Source of the DNA: Xiheimicrobium sp052034585
GTDB lineage: Bacteria > Myxococcota > Myxococcia > Myxococcales > Myxococcaceae
Assembly (NCBI GenBank): GCA_052034585.1
Contig: JBPOIJ010000028.1
Span: 1-64,000, forward strand
Reading direction: 5' to 3'
Length of the DNA: 64,000 bases
In this document: positions 26,511 to 34,465 of the stretch, piece after piece
Layout: each line of letters starts with the position of its first letter
How positions within the stretch are numbered: the first letter of the stretch is position 1
Program-made: the position numbers and the translations under genes
Notes under the pieces: model-generated
What the model was told of the DNA's origin: nothing
The model's database searches: none
Seen by the model: the letters and a program-made list of their open reading frames with translations, nothing else

Positions 26511-26969
26511 TCACTTGGGCGAGGCGGCTTCCTTGGCGAGATCCTCGTCGACGAACTCCTCCGGCTGAGCCGGGCGGAGGGGACCGCGGGTGTGGAGCGG
26601 GGTGTCGTCTTCGGGCTCGTCCAGCTCGATCTCGACGACGCCCGCGTCCACCTGGATCACCCGCTTCAGGGTCTTGCGCACGAGCGTCACTGCGAGCTGC
26701 GCAGCCTGCCCGCCATCGAAGGTGCCCCGAACCGAACGGTACCCCTCGAGCTCGAGGAGGTACTCGACTGGCCCAGCGGGCCCGGTGTTGTCGGCGAAGT
26801 ATGGCGTGTGGCCGACCTCCCGCCCGCCGATCGTGAGCCGCGCGCCGGCGGGAGTCGTGACGATCGAGAGCAGACCTGGCGCAGGCGCCTCCGATGCCGA
26901 GCGGAACCACCACCACCCGCCGCCCCCCGCGACGATCACCAGCACCACCACGCCCGCCAGCCAGCGCAC
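26511..26969 (-). CDS. Membrane-anchored PEGA-domain protein
   Basis: The protein has 152 residues from GTG 26969. An N-terminal membrane anchor (LAGVVVLVIVAGGGGWWWF) is followed by a PEGA-type beta domain at about residues 33-105 (LLSIVTTPAGARLTIGG, GHTPYF, LEGYRSVRG). The tail is acidic and unstructured (ELDEPEDDTP). PEGA domains are common on envelope proteins and kinases of myxobacteria, and no enzyme activity is implied. It begins one base after the stop of the upstream TonB-type gene, so the two are co-transcribed. Confidence 0.75.
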   Translation of the reverse strand: MRWLAGVVVLVIVAGGGGWWWFRSASEAPAPGLLSIVTTPAGARLTIGGREVGHTPYFADNTGPAGPVEYLLELEGYRSVRGTFDGGQAAQLAVTLVRKTLKRVIQVDAGVVEIELDEPEDDTPLHTRGPLRPAQPEEFVDEDLAKEAASPK

Positions 26970-26970
26970 C

Positions 26971-27759
26971 TCAGTTCTCCTCGAGCCGGAACCGGAAGTT
27001 GAAGTTGAGCGTCGTGGCGACGATCTGCCCCTTCCGCTTGCCGGGGTTGAACTTGAAGCGCTTCACCCGTCGCACCGCTTCTTCATCGAGCCCGAAACCA
27101 AGCCCGTTGATCACGACTGCGTCGGTGACGGTGCCTTCGGGGTCGACGCTGATTCGGAGCTTCACGACGCCGTCGACGTTCGCCTGGCGCGCCTCCTCGG
27201 GGTACTCGTCGGTCGACTTCGGAATCTCCCGCACGGTGGGTTCCTCGTCTTCCGACGGGCTGCGGTTGACGATCGTCGCGAGCCGCAGCACCGCTGGCGG
27301 AAACTTCGAGCCGAGCCGCTTCGCTGCCTGCTCGCCGATGAAGGTCTTGCTCCCCTCGACCGCGAGCAACACCTCGGGAGCTGCGAGGCCGGCACCGAGC
27401 GCGAGCACCGGCACGTTCAACGCCAGCGCCTTGGACGCCAGCGAGCTGGCCTGGGCGGGCTCGACGTCTCCCAACAGCAGCACTCCGTTCTTCGCCGCGA
27501 CCTCGGCGGGGAGCCCGGCGCTCGTGGCGCTGCTCTCACATCGAGTGCCGTGGTTCGCGATGCGAGCGGTGGAGGGCCAGCTCCCGCAATCGAAGCCGAC
27601 CGCCACCACCACGACGGGGTCCTTCACCAGCCGAGTCGCGAGCCCGTCGTCATAGGCGATCGTCTTGGTGATGACCGAGATCGAGGCACTCGGCGTCGCG
27701 AGCACCAAGGAGGCCGAGAGACCGAACAGCGTGAAGAGAAATCTCCCGCCCCGACGCAC
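26971..27759 (-). CDS. Secreted protein with YfiR-like N-domain and TonB-type C-domain
   Basis: The protein has 262 residues from GTG 27759, where a signal peptide starts (RRGGRFLFTLFGLSASLVLA). Residues about 25-165 resemble the YfiR/DUF4154 periplasmic fold, ending in KFPPAVLRLATIV. The C-terminal 95 residues are a TonB/energiser beta domain (YPEEARQANVDGVVKLRISVDPEGTVTDAVVINGLG, AVRRVKRFKFNPG). There is no membrane anchor or Pro-rich spacer, so it is not a classical TonB. The longer frame upstream overlaps nadC and was rejected. A 14-bp perfect palindrome lies just upstream. Confidence 0.72.
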   Translation of the reverse strand: MRRGGRFLFTLFGLSASLVLATPSASISVITKTIAYDDGLATRLVKDPVVVVAVGFDCGSWPSTARIANHGTRCESSATSAGLPAEVAAKNGVLLLGDVEPAQASSLASKALALNVPVLALGAGLAAPEVLLAVEGSKTFIGEQAAKRLGSKFPPAVLRLATIVNRSPSEDEEPTVREIPKSTDEYPEEARQANVDGVVKLRISVDPEGTVTDAVVINGLGFGLDEEAVRRVKRFKFNPGKRKGQIVATTLNFNFRFRLEEN

Positions 27760-27780
27760 ACGGGCATTGTTGACCGGCCA

Positions 27781-27794
27781 GTGACACGTGTCAC
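27781..27794. promoter_or_regulatory. Perfect palindrome GTGACACGTGTCAC, possible operator
   Basis: This is a perfect 14-bp palindrome in the 124-bp gap between nadC and the TonB-type gene. It lies 22 bp before the GTG start of the latter. Its position fits a repressor site. No regulator can be named from the sequence. Confidence 0.45.
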
Positions 27795-27883
27795 GCAAAG
27801 CCCCTCTCGCGCCCACGCCAACCGACGAGGTCATGACGCCGAGCGTCGACCGTTCGCGCAGGTGGGAGAGCGACGCACCGACC

Positions 27884-28783
27884 TCAGGCCCGCTCGGCGC
27901 GGCGCTTCTCTTTCGGCCTCGCGTCACGAGCGACGAAGGTGTCGATCTCGAGGGAGAGATCCATCGCCCGCGCCGAGTGGGTGAGCGCGCCCATCGACAC
28001 GAAGTCGACGCCCAGCTTGGCGAGCACTGGGAGCCGCTCGACGGTGACCCCGCCCGAGACCTCGAGCTGACACCGACCGTTCGCGAGCTCGACGGCCTCG
28101 ACGATCTGCGCATCGCTCATGTTGTCGAGCATGACGATGTCGGCGCCCGACGCGATCGCCTCCTGGAGCTGCTCGAGCGAGGTGACCTCGATCTCGATCT
28201 TCACCAAGCGTGGCGCGTGCTCCTTCGCCCGACGCAGCGCCTCGCGCACCGAGCCGCCCACTGCCGCGATGTGGTTGTCCTTGATCAGCACGCCGTCGAA
28301 GAGGCCGACGCGGTGGTTCGTTCCGCCGCCGTGCCGCACCGCCGCCTTCGACAGCCCGCGCAGCCCTGGCGTGGTCTTCCGGGTGTCGAGCAGCTTGAGC
28401 CGGGTGTTCTTCACCTGGTTGACGAGCGCGACTGCCTTGTTGGTCATCGAGGCGATCCCCGACAGCCGCTGGACGAAGTTGAGGGCCGTCCGTTCGCCCG
28501 CGAGCAGCACCCGCAGCGGCCCTTCCAGCTTGGCGACCCGGTGGCGCTTGAGGGTGCGATCGCCGTCGGACAGCTCGAACTCGACGCTCACCGAAGGATC
28601 GAGCCGTCGGAACACCGTCGCGAAGACGCCGAGGCCCGAGAGCACCATCTCTTCCTTCGCCCACAGCTCGGCCCTGCCTCGCGCCGACGAGGGCACGAGC
28701 GCACTGGAGGTGACGTCGCCCGCCGAGCCGAGATCCTCCTCGAGTGACAGATCGATCAACCGCTCGACCAACGTGTCTCGCAT
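27884..28783 (-). CDS. nadC: Quinolinate phosphoribosyltransferase (nicotinate-nucleotide pyrophosphorylase)
   Basis: The protein has 299 residues. Typical motifs are EEDLGSAGDVTS, ERTALNFVQRLSGIAS, DTRKTTPGLRGLSKAAVRHGGG, IKDNHI and the C-terminal EVSGGV and VDFVSMGALTHS. It makes nicotinate mononucleotide from quinolinate and PRPP in NAD synthesis. It starts seven bases after the valS stop on the same strand. A nadR homologue lies about 6 kb away. Confidence 0.95.
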   Translation of the reverse strand: MRDTLVERLIDLSLEEDLGSAGDVTSSALVPSSARGRAELWAKEEMVLSGLGVFATVFRRLDPSVSVEFELSDGDRTLKRHRVAKLEGPLRVLLAGERTALNFVQRLSGIASMTNKAVALVNQVKNTRLKLLDTRKTTPGLRGLSKAAVRHGGGTNHRVGLFDGVLIKDNHIAAVGGSVREALRRAKEHAPRLVKIEIEVTSLEQLQEAIASGADIVMLDNMSDAQIVEAVELANGRCQLEVSGGVTVERLPVLAKLGVDFVSMGALTHSARAMDLSLEIDTFVARDARPKEKRRAERA

Positions 28784-28790
28784 GGGCCCC

Positions 28791-31700
28791 TCAGCGCTTC
28801 TTCTTCTTGGGTGACGGCTTGGCGGCCTTCTTCGCGACCGGCTTCTTCGTGGGCGCGGCCTTCTTCTTCGAGGGGGCCTTCTTCGCGCTCGGCTTGGGAG
28901 CGGGCTTCTTCATGGTCGCTGGCTTCTTCTTCGCGCTCACCGGCTTCTTCGAACCGGCAGCCGGCTTCTTTCCCAGCTTCGGGGCCTTCGTCGCCTGCTC
29001 ACCCTTCTCTTCCTTCTTGGCGGCGTTGAACTCGCGCACCGCGTCGTCGACGAGGCCCATGTTCATGTAGGCGACGCCGAGATCGCGATGGTCCTGGGAG
29101 GACAAGCCCTCCTTGGTCCCCTCGCGCAGTTTGTCGAGCGCTTCCCTCACCTGCTGATCCGGCACCGGAACGCTCACGTCGGAGAGCTCGTCCTTGAGCT
29201 CCTCCTCCAGGTTCACCGGGCCCGCCGCGGGAGGCGCCACCTTCACCTCGACCGGCGCGATGCGGCGGAGGTTGTCGTTGAGCTTCTCGACCCGCCCCTT
29301 CAGCTCGGCGATGCGCAGCTTGTCCTTCTCCACCACGTCGGCGGGCGCGCGCGAGGCGTAGTTCGGGTTCTCGAACTTCTTGGTGATCTGCGCGATCTCG
29401 GCCTCCGACTTGCCGATCTCCTTCTTCAGGCGCTCGCGCTCCTCGGCGAGATCGACGATGCCGGCGAGCGGCACGAAGATCTCCATGTTCGGCCGAATCT
29501 CGGCGGCGGCCTGGGGAGGCTTCGTCCCGATCGGCTCGACGCTCAGCTTCGAGAGCCCGGCGAGGGTGATCACGTACTTCTTGTGTCGATCGATCGTCGC
29601 GCGCACCTCGGAGAGATCGCTCTGCACCATCGCCTCGATCTTGAGCGCGGGAGAGAGGTTCGACTCGCCACGAATCGTCCGAATGCCCTCGATGGCGGTG
29701 ATGATCGGCGCCATCGTCGCCTCGGCGACCTCGTCGTGCAGCCGCGCGTCCGGCTTCGGGTACTCGGCGATGGCGATCGAATCCACCGTGCGAGCCATCG
29801 GCAGCTTCTGCCAGATCTCCTCGGTGATGAACGGCGCGAACGGGTGCAGCAGCCGCATCACTCGATCGAGACAGAACACCAAGGTGGCGCGGGTCGACTC
29901 CTTCGCCGCGTCGTCGTCGCCGTAGAGCGGGCCCTTCGCGAGCTCGATGTACCAGGGACAGAACTCACCCCAGAGGAACTGGTACACCGTCGAGGCCGCG
30001 TCGGAGAACGCGTAGGTCTCGAGCGCCTCCGACGTCTCCCGCACCGCGCGATCGAGCCGCGAGAGGATCCACCGATCGGCGAGCGAGAGCGCCCGCTCCT
30101 TGATGAAGAGCCGCCCGTCTTCCTGGAAGCCGCCCAGGTTCATCAGCGCGAAGCGCGCCGAGTTCCACACCTTGTTGCAGAAGGCCTTGTAGCCACCGAT
30201 CCGCTCGATCGAGAGCTTGATGTCACGGCCCTGCTGGGTGAGCGCGGCGAGGGTGAACCGCAGCGCGTCGGCGCCCATCGGCTCGAGGCCCTTGGGGTAC
30301 TTGTTCTTGATCGACGCGGGCAGCCGCTCGGGCGGCGCGCCTTGGATGATGTCGAGGGGATCGATCACGTTCCCCTTCGTCTTCGACATCTTCTCGCCCT
30401 TCTCGTCGCGCACCATCGCGTGGAGGAACACGGTGCGGAAGGGCACGTCGCCCATGAAGTGCAGGCCCATCATCATCATCCTGGCCACCCAGAAGAAGAT
30501 GATGTCGTGGCCCGTCTCCATCACCGAGTTCGGGTACCAGGTCTTCAGATCGGGCGCGTTCACGTCCGGCCAGCCGAGCGTGGAGAACGGCCAGAGCGCC
30601 GAGCTGAACCAGGTGTCGAGCACGTCGGGGTCCTGCACCCACTGCCCTTCCGACGGCGGCTCCTTGCTCACCACCGGCGTCGACTTCTCGAAGTCCACCG
30701 TGCTGTCCGCGCCCACCGGGAACCACGCGGGGATCTGATGGCCCCACCAGAGCTGCCGCGACACGCACCAGTCCTGAATGTTCTCGAGCCAGCGGTTGAA
30801 GGTCGCCGTCCACTGATCCGGCACGAACTTCGTCCGCCCGTCGGCCACCGCCTTGAGCGCCTTCTCGGCGAGCGGCTTGGTCTTCACGTACCACTGCGGC
30901 GACAAGCGCGGCTCCACCGGCACGCCCGAGCGCTGCGACTTCGCCAAGGGGAGCTTGTGCGGCTTCTCCTCGACGAGCAGCTCCTTCGCCTTGAGATCCT
31001 CGAGCACCTTCTTGCGCGCCGCGAAGCGCTCGAGCCCCTGGTAGGGCCCGCCGTTCTCGTTCACGAAGGCGGTCTCGGTGAAGATGTTCACCATCGGCAG
31101 GCCGTGACGCAGGCCCGTCTGGTAGTCGTTGTGATCGTGCGCGGGGGTCACCTTCACCACCCCGGTGCCGAACTTGGGGTCGACGAGGATCGCGTCACCG
31201 ATGATCGGAATGCGCCGATCGACCAGCGGGAGCACCACGTGCCGCCCGATGAGGTGCTTGTAGCGATCGTCCTCGGGGTGCACCGCCACCGCAGTGTCGC
31301 CGAGCATCGTCTCGGGCCGCGTGGTCGCCACCACCAGCTTCTCGTTGGAGCCCTCCACCGGGTACGCGATGCTCCAGAGCGTGCCGTTGGTCTCTTCGTT
31401 CTCCACCTCGAGATCGGACAAGGCCGTGCGCAGCACCGGGTCCCAGTTGATGAGCCGGTTGGCGCGGTAGATGAGGCCTTCCTGGTGGAGGCGCACGAAG
31501 ACCTCCTTGACGGCCTCCGACAGCCCAGGGTCCATCGTGAAGCGCTCGCGGGACCAGTCGAGCGACGCGCCCAACAGCTTGTGCTGCTCGCCGATGCGCT
31601 CGCCGTACCGCTTCTTCCACGCCCACACCCGCTTCAAGAACTCCTCGCGACCGAGATCGTGCCGCGTCTTCTTCTCGGTCTTCATCAGCTCGCGCTCGAC

Positions 31701-31982
31701 CACCATCTGGGTCGCGATGCCGGCGTGATCGGTGCCGGGGAGCCAGAGACAGTTGAACCCGTTCATCCGCTTCCAGCGGGTGAGGATGTCTTGGATCGTC
31801 GCGGTCAGCGCGTGGCCCAGGTGCAGGCTGCCGGTGACGTTGGGCGGCGGGAGGACGATGCAGAACGGCGGCTTCTTCGAGGCGGGGTCGGCGGTGAAGA
31901 GGCCGTCATCGAGCCACTTCTTCGACCAGCGCGCCTCCACTTCGGTGGGCTCGTACGACGACGACAGCTCGGCAGAACTCAT
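28791..31982 (-). CDS. valS: Valyl-tRNA synthetase with TPR-like and Lys/Ala/Pro-rich C-terminal extension
   Basis: The protein has 1063 residues; bacterial ValRS are usually 880-950. The catalytic motifs are PPPNVTGSLHLGHAL (HIGH) and KMSKTKGNVIDP (KMSKS), with an editing domain (TTRPETMLGD, HDHNDYQTG) and the ValRS coiled-coil arm at about residues 870-935. After it comes an extra segment of about 130 residues: one TPR-like helix pair (HRDLGVAYMNMGLVDDAVREFNAA) and then about 60 residues made almost only of K, P, A and S, like a histone H1 tail. The stop is intact and the frame is continuous. Confidence 0.95.
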   Translation of the reverse strand: MSSAELSSSYEPTEVEARWSKKWLDDGLFTADPASKKPPFCIVLPPPNVTGSLHLGHALTATIQDILTRWKRMNGFNCLWLPGTDHAGIATQMVVERELMKTEKKTRHDLGREEFLKRVWAWKKRYGERIGEQHKLLGASLDWSRERFTMDPGLSEAVKEVFVRLHQEGLIYRANRLINWDPVLRTALSDLEVENEETNGTLWSIAYPVEGSNEKLVVATTRPETMLGDTAVAVHPEDDRYKHLIGRHVVLPLVDRRIPIIGDAILVDPKFGTGVVKVTPAHDHNDYQTGLRHGLPMVNIFTETAFVNENGGPYQGLERFAARKKVLEDLKAKELLVEEKPHKLPLAKSQRSGVPVEPRLSPQWYVKTKPLAEKALKAVADGRTKFVPDQWTATFNRWLENIQDWCVSRQLWWGHQIPAWFPVGADSTVDFEKSTPVVSKEPPSEGQWVQDPDVLDTWFSSALWPFSTLGWPDVNAPDLKTWYPNSVMETGHDIIFFWVARMMMMGLHFMGDVPFRTVFLHAMVRDEKGEKMSKTKGNVIDPLDIIQGAPPERLPASIKNKYPKGLEPMGADALRFTLAALTQQGRDIKLSIERIGGYKAFCNKVWNSARFALMNLGGFQEDGRLFIKERALSLADRWILSRLDRAVRETSEALETYAFSDAASTVYQFLWGEFCPWYIELAKGPLYGDDDAAKESTRATLVFCLDRVMRLLHPFAPFITEEIWQKLPMARTVDSIAIAEYPKPDARLHDEVAEATMAPIITAIEGIRTIRGESNLSPALKIEAMVQSDLSEVRATIDRHKKYVITLAGLSKLSVEPIGTKPPQAAAEIRPNMEIFVPLAGIVDLAEERERLKKEIGKSEAEIAQITKKFENPNYASRAPADVVEKDKLRIAELKGRVEKLNDNLRRIAPVEVKVAPPAAGPVNLEEELKDELSDVSVPVPDQQVREALDKLREGTKEGLSSQDHRDLGVAYMNMGLVDDAVREFNAAKKEEKGEQATKAPKLGKKPAAGSKKPVSAKKKPATMKKPAPKPSAKKAPSKKKAAPTKKPVAKKAAKPSPKKKKR

Positions 31983-32021
31983 GGTGCTCCGTTTGGCCCC
32001 GTCATGGGGGAACCGACGAAA

Positions 32022-32059
32022 GAACGGCGTCGACTCAGGGAGAATCGACGCCGCCGTTC
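32022..32059 (-). terminator. Terminator-like hairpin between the response-regulator gene and valS
   Basis: Read on the minus strand, GAACGGCGGCGTCGA pairs with TCGACGCCGTTC with a three-base bulge. TTTCG follows. It probably attenuates or ends the upstream regulator transcript before valS. The T-tract is short. Confidence 0.5.
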
Positions 32060-32077
32060 AACCACATCTGACCCCAG

Positions 32078-32125
32078 TTTCCGACTCAATCGGCGCCGAG
32101 CCTGGTTTCCGACTCAATCGGCGCG
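32078..32125. repeat. Direct repeat GTTTCCGACTCAATCGGCGC, two copies
   Basis: The word GTTTCCGACTCAATCGGCGC starts at 32078 and again at 32106, so the period is 28 bp. The first copy continues to the full CTCAATCGGCGCCGAG at 32085-32100, which is also found at 25047. Just before it is CTGACCCCAG, a word type often seen in REP-like elements. It lies in the 153-bp gap upstream of valS. Confidence 0.6.
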
Positions 32126-32135
32126 GCCACGCGGC

Positions 32136-33281
32136 CTAGGCCAGCCCCTTGGCTTCGCGCTCCTTGATCAACCGATCGAGCTCTTCGCGAATGATGGTCT
32201 CGGCGAGCTGCGGAACGACCTCCCACGCGATCTTCTCGATGACCTCCTTCGACGCGGCGTTGAGGGCGGCGCGGAGCTGAGCCTCTCCCCCGTCGGCCGG
32301 CTTGTCATCGAGCGACAGCGTCTCGTGCGGAGCGGTCTGGTGCTGCTGCGGCGGAGGCGCGCGGTGCTGCGGCGGCATTCCTGGACGCCCCTGCAGCGGA
32401 CCTCCCGGCGGAGGCGCTCCCAACCCGAACGGATCGCGACGCGGCGGCGCACCACCTGGCAAGGGCGCTCCACCAGGCGGCCGCGGCAACCCCGGCGCTC
32501 CCGGCGGCGCCATGCCCGGCCCCGGCATGCCTGGTCGCGGCATTCCCGGCCCTGGCGGCATCCCCGGCCCAGGAGGACGCATGCCCGGCTGCGTGCCCAT
32601 CGGAATTCCACCCGGCGCACCCGGCGGTCGATACGCCGGCTGCGCACCCGTCTGCCCCGGAGGACGCGGCATGCCCGGCGCGCCTGGAGGCGCCATCGGC
32701 GAACGCATGCCCGGCTGAGTCCCCGTCGGAATGCCTCCCGGAGGACGCGGCATTCCCGGCCCCGGCGGCATCCCCGGTCCCCCTGGCGGGCGCATCATGC
32801 CGGGCTGGGTGCCCATCGGAATTCCGGTCGGAGGCGGCGCGACCGCCGGCCGCGACGGCACGGGCCCTCCCGTCGAGACCGGAGCCACCGTGTTGATCGC
32901 CCCAGCGCCTGGCGCCATGCCGACGAGGTTGCGCACCCGATCCATGAAGGACTGGCTGTCGAATGGCTTGACGATGTGGGCCGTCGCTCCCGAGGCGCGC
33001 GCGCGGTTCTCGTCGAACGGCTCGAAGGAGCCAGCGAGCAGCATGACCGGCGTGTGGGCAGTGGAGGGATCGCTGCGGATCGCGTGGGCGACCTCGTAGC
33101 CCGTCTTCCCCGGCATCATGCAGTCGGCGATGACGAGATCCGGACGCAGCTCGCGCGCTTTGTGAATGGCGTCCAGCCCGTTGTCCACCATGGTGACCGC
33201 GAAGTCTTCGGTGGAGAACACCATGCCGATCGCCTTGCGCATGGTGATGGAATCGTCGGCAACCAGAACGCTCTTGGGCAT
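32136..33281 (-). CDS. Response regulator with long Pro/Gly-rich linker and helical tail
   Basis: The protein has 381 residues. Residues 1-122 are a CheY-like receiver (VLVADDSITMRK, phospho-acceptor in IADCMMPGKTG, LLAGS, Lys in IVKPFD). Residues about 125-315 are a low-complexity segment of P, G, M and R with repeats such as IPMGTQPGMRPPG and GMPRPPG. Residues about 335-381 form a helical tail with IEKIAWEVVPQLAETIIREELDRLIKERE. The tail is the only candidate effector, and I cannot assign it. A myxobacterial motility or polarity role would be a guess. It diverges from the P450 gene. Confidence 0.85.
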   Translation of the reverse strand: MPKSVLVADDSITMRKAIGMVFSTEDFAVTMVDNGLDAIHKARELRPDLVIADCMMPGKTGYEVAHAIRSDPSTAHTPVMLLAGSFEPFDENRARASGATAHIVKPFDSQSFMDRVRNLVGMAPGAGAINTVAPVSTGGPVPSRPAVAPPPTGIPMGTQPGMMRPPGGPGMPPGPGMPRPPGGIPTGTQPGMRSPMAPPGAPGMPRPPGQTGAQPAYRPPGAPGGIPMGTQPGMRPPGPGMPPGPGMPRPGMPGPGMAPPGAPGLPRPPGGAPLPGGAPPRRDPFGLGAPPPGGPLQGRPGMPPQHRAPPPQQHQTAPHETLSLDDKPADGGEAQLRAALNAASKEVIEKIAWEVVPQLAETIIREELDRLIKEREAKGLA

Positions 33282-33379
33282 CTGAAGGTCTTTCGTCGCG
33301 CCGGGGAACTGCCCGGAGATGGCGTGGAGAGTGTAGGAGGCCGCCCGAACACAGCCAAGAAAAGTACGCTGCGACGGAA

Positions 33380-34462
33380 GTGGACTTCTTCAGCGCCAAA
33401 GGCTGGGCGAATGGGCAGGCGCTCGAGGCTGCACTCCACGCAGCGAAAGAGGGTCCGGTGCGGTGGGTTCCCGGGCCCGAGGTGTTCGTCATTCTCGGTC
33501 ACGCCGCGGCGAGCGAGGTGTTGACCGACTCGAGTCGCTTCTCGTCACGGCTCGGCGCCGGCCTCGTCGCCGGAGGAACGAGCGGGCGTTCGCTCAACCT
33601 CGACGATCCGCCGCGTTCGGTCGAGCTGCGGAGGATCGTGCACGATCTCCTCGACACCGAGTTCCTGCCCGACGGGTTGATCGAGACCGTCGTCGCTCGG
33701 GCGATCGAGCGAGGCGAAGCCGATGCGTTGCGCGATCTCGGCGAGCCGATCGCGCGAGGCGTCTTCGCCCATGTCGTCGGGCTGGAAGAGGCTGACGTGC
33801 GGCGGCTCTGCGAGCTCACCGAGGGGCTCGCGAGATCGGGGCTCGATCGAGAACGGCAGGCGAGGGCCGACGCCGAGCTGAAGCGCGTGCTCTCGATCGG
33901 CATCGCCGAGCAGCGTCCTGGGCCCTTCTGGAACGTCGCGCGAGCTGCGATGGAGCGAGGGCTCACCGACGAAGACGCGATGTTCCTCCTCCGGCTCGTC
34001 GTCCAGACCGGGCACGAGTCGACTGCCCAGGCGATCGCCGGGGCCGTGTACGCAGCGCTCCAGGCAGAGCTCCCCTTCGACGGTCGCCCCCTCGCGGTGG
34101 AGGAGTGGCTCCGGTGGACCTCGCCCCTCATCCGCTTCGCGCGCGTCGCCGTCGACGACACCAGCGTCTGCTCGGTCCACCTGCCTCGAGGCGCGCGCGT
34201 CGTCGTCCTCTTCCCCGCCGTGAATCGTGACGAGTCGGTGTTCCACTCGCCCGGCCAGCTCGAGCTGGAGCGCACCCCCAATCCACACCTCGCGTTCGGA
34301 GCAGGGCCCCATCGGTGCGTCGGAGCACGGCTCGCCAGACGTCAGCTGTCCGAGGTGATGCGAGCGCTCGCGTCGGTCGATCGCCCTCGCCTGCTCGGTG
34401 CTCCAGCGCGCCTCGTCTCGGCGGTGACGCGTGGCTTCTTGACGGTGCCGATCGCCTTCTGA
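33380..34462 (+). CDS. Short cytochrome P450
   Basis: The protein has 360 residues from GTG 33380; bacterial P450s usually have about 400. The heme motif is LAFGAGPHRCVGARLA with ligand Cys at about residue 313. The K-helix E-x-x-R is in VEEWLRW, and the I-helix has QTGHESTAQA, an acceptable variant of GxxTT. The shortfall is at the N-terminus and in the region around the F/G helices. Substrate and redox partners are unknown, and no ferredoxin gene is adjacent. Confidence 0.88.
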   Translation: MDFFSAKGWANGQALEAALHAAKEGPVRWVPGPEVFVILGHAAASEVLTDSSRFSSRLGAGLVAGGTSGRSLNLDDPPRSVELRRIVHDLLDTEFLPDGLIETVVARAIERGEADALRDLGEPIARGVFAHVVGLEEADVRRLCELTEGLARSGLDRERQARADAELKRVLSIGIAEQRPGPFWNVARAAMERGLTDEDAMFLLRLVVQTGHESTAQAIAGAVYAALQAELPFDGRPLAVEEWLRWTSPLIRFARVAVDDTSVCSVHLPRGARVVVLFPAVNRDESVFHSPGQLELERTPNPHLAFGAGPHRCVGARLARRQLSEVMRALASVDRPRLLGAPARLVSAVTRGFLTVPIAF

Positions 34463-34465
34463 CGG

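Noticed and set aside
26971..28113. Start at 28113 for the YfiR/TonB-like gene
   Set aside because: The extension overlaps nadC and is Arg/Ser-rich. GTG 27759 starts an export signal.
32340..32850. Repetitive GC-rich tract that could look like a CRISPR or minisatellite
   Set aside because: Unit length and spacing are irregular, and the variation follows Pro/Gly/Met codons of the response-regulator linker. There are no spacers.
29088..33524. 1478-residue plus-strand frame across valS and the response-regulator gene
   Set aside because: It spans two confident genes and an intergenic hairpin on the other strand and has Arg/His/Leu-rich composition, typical of an antisense frame in GC-rich DNA.
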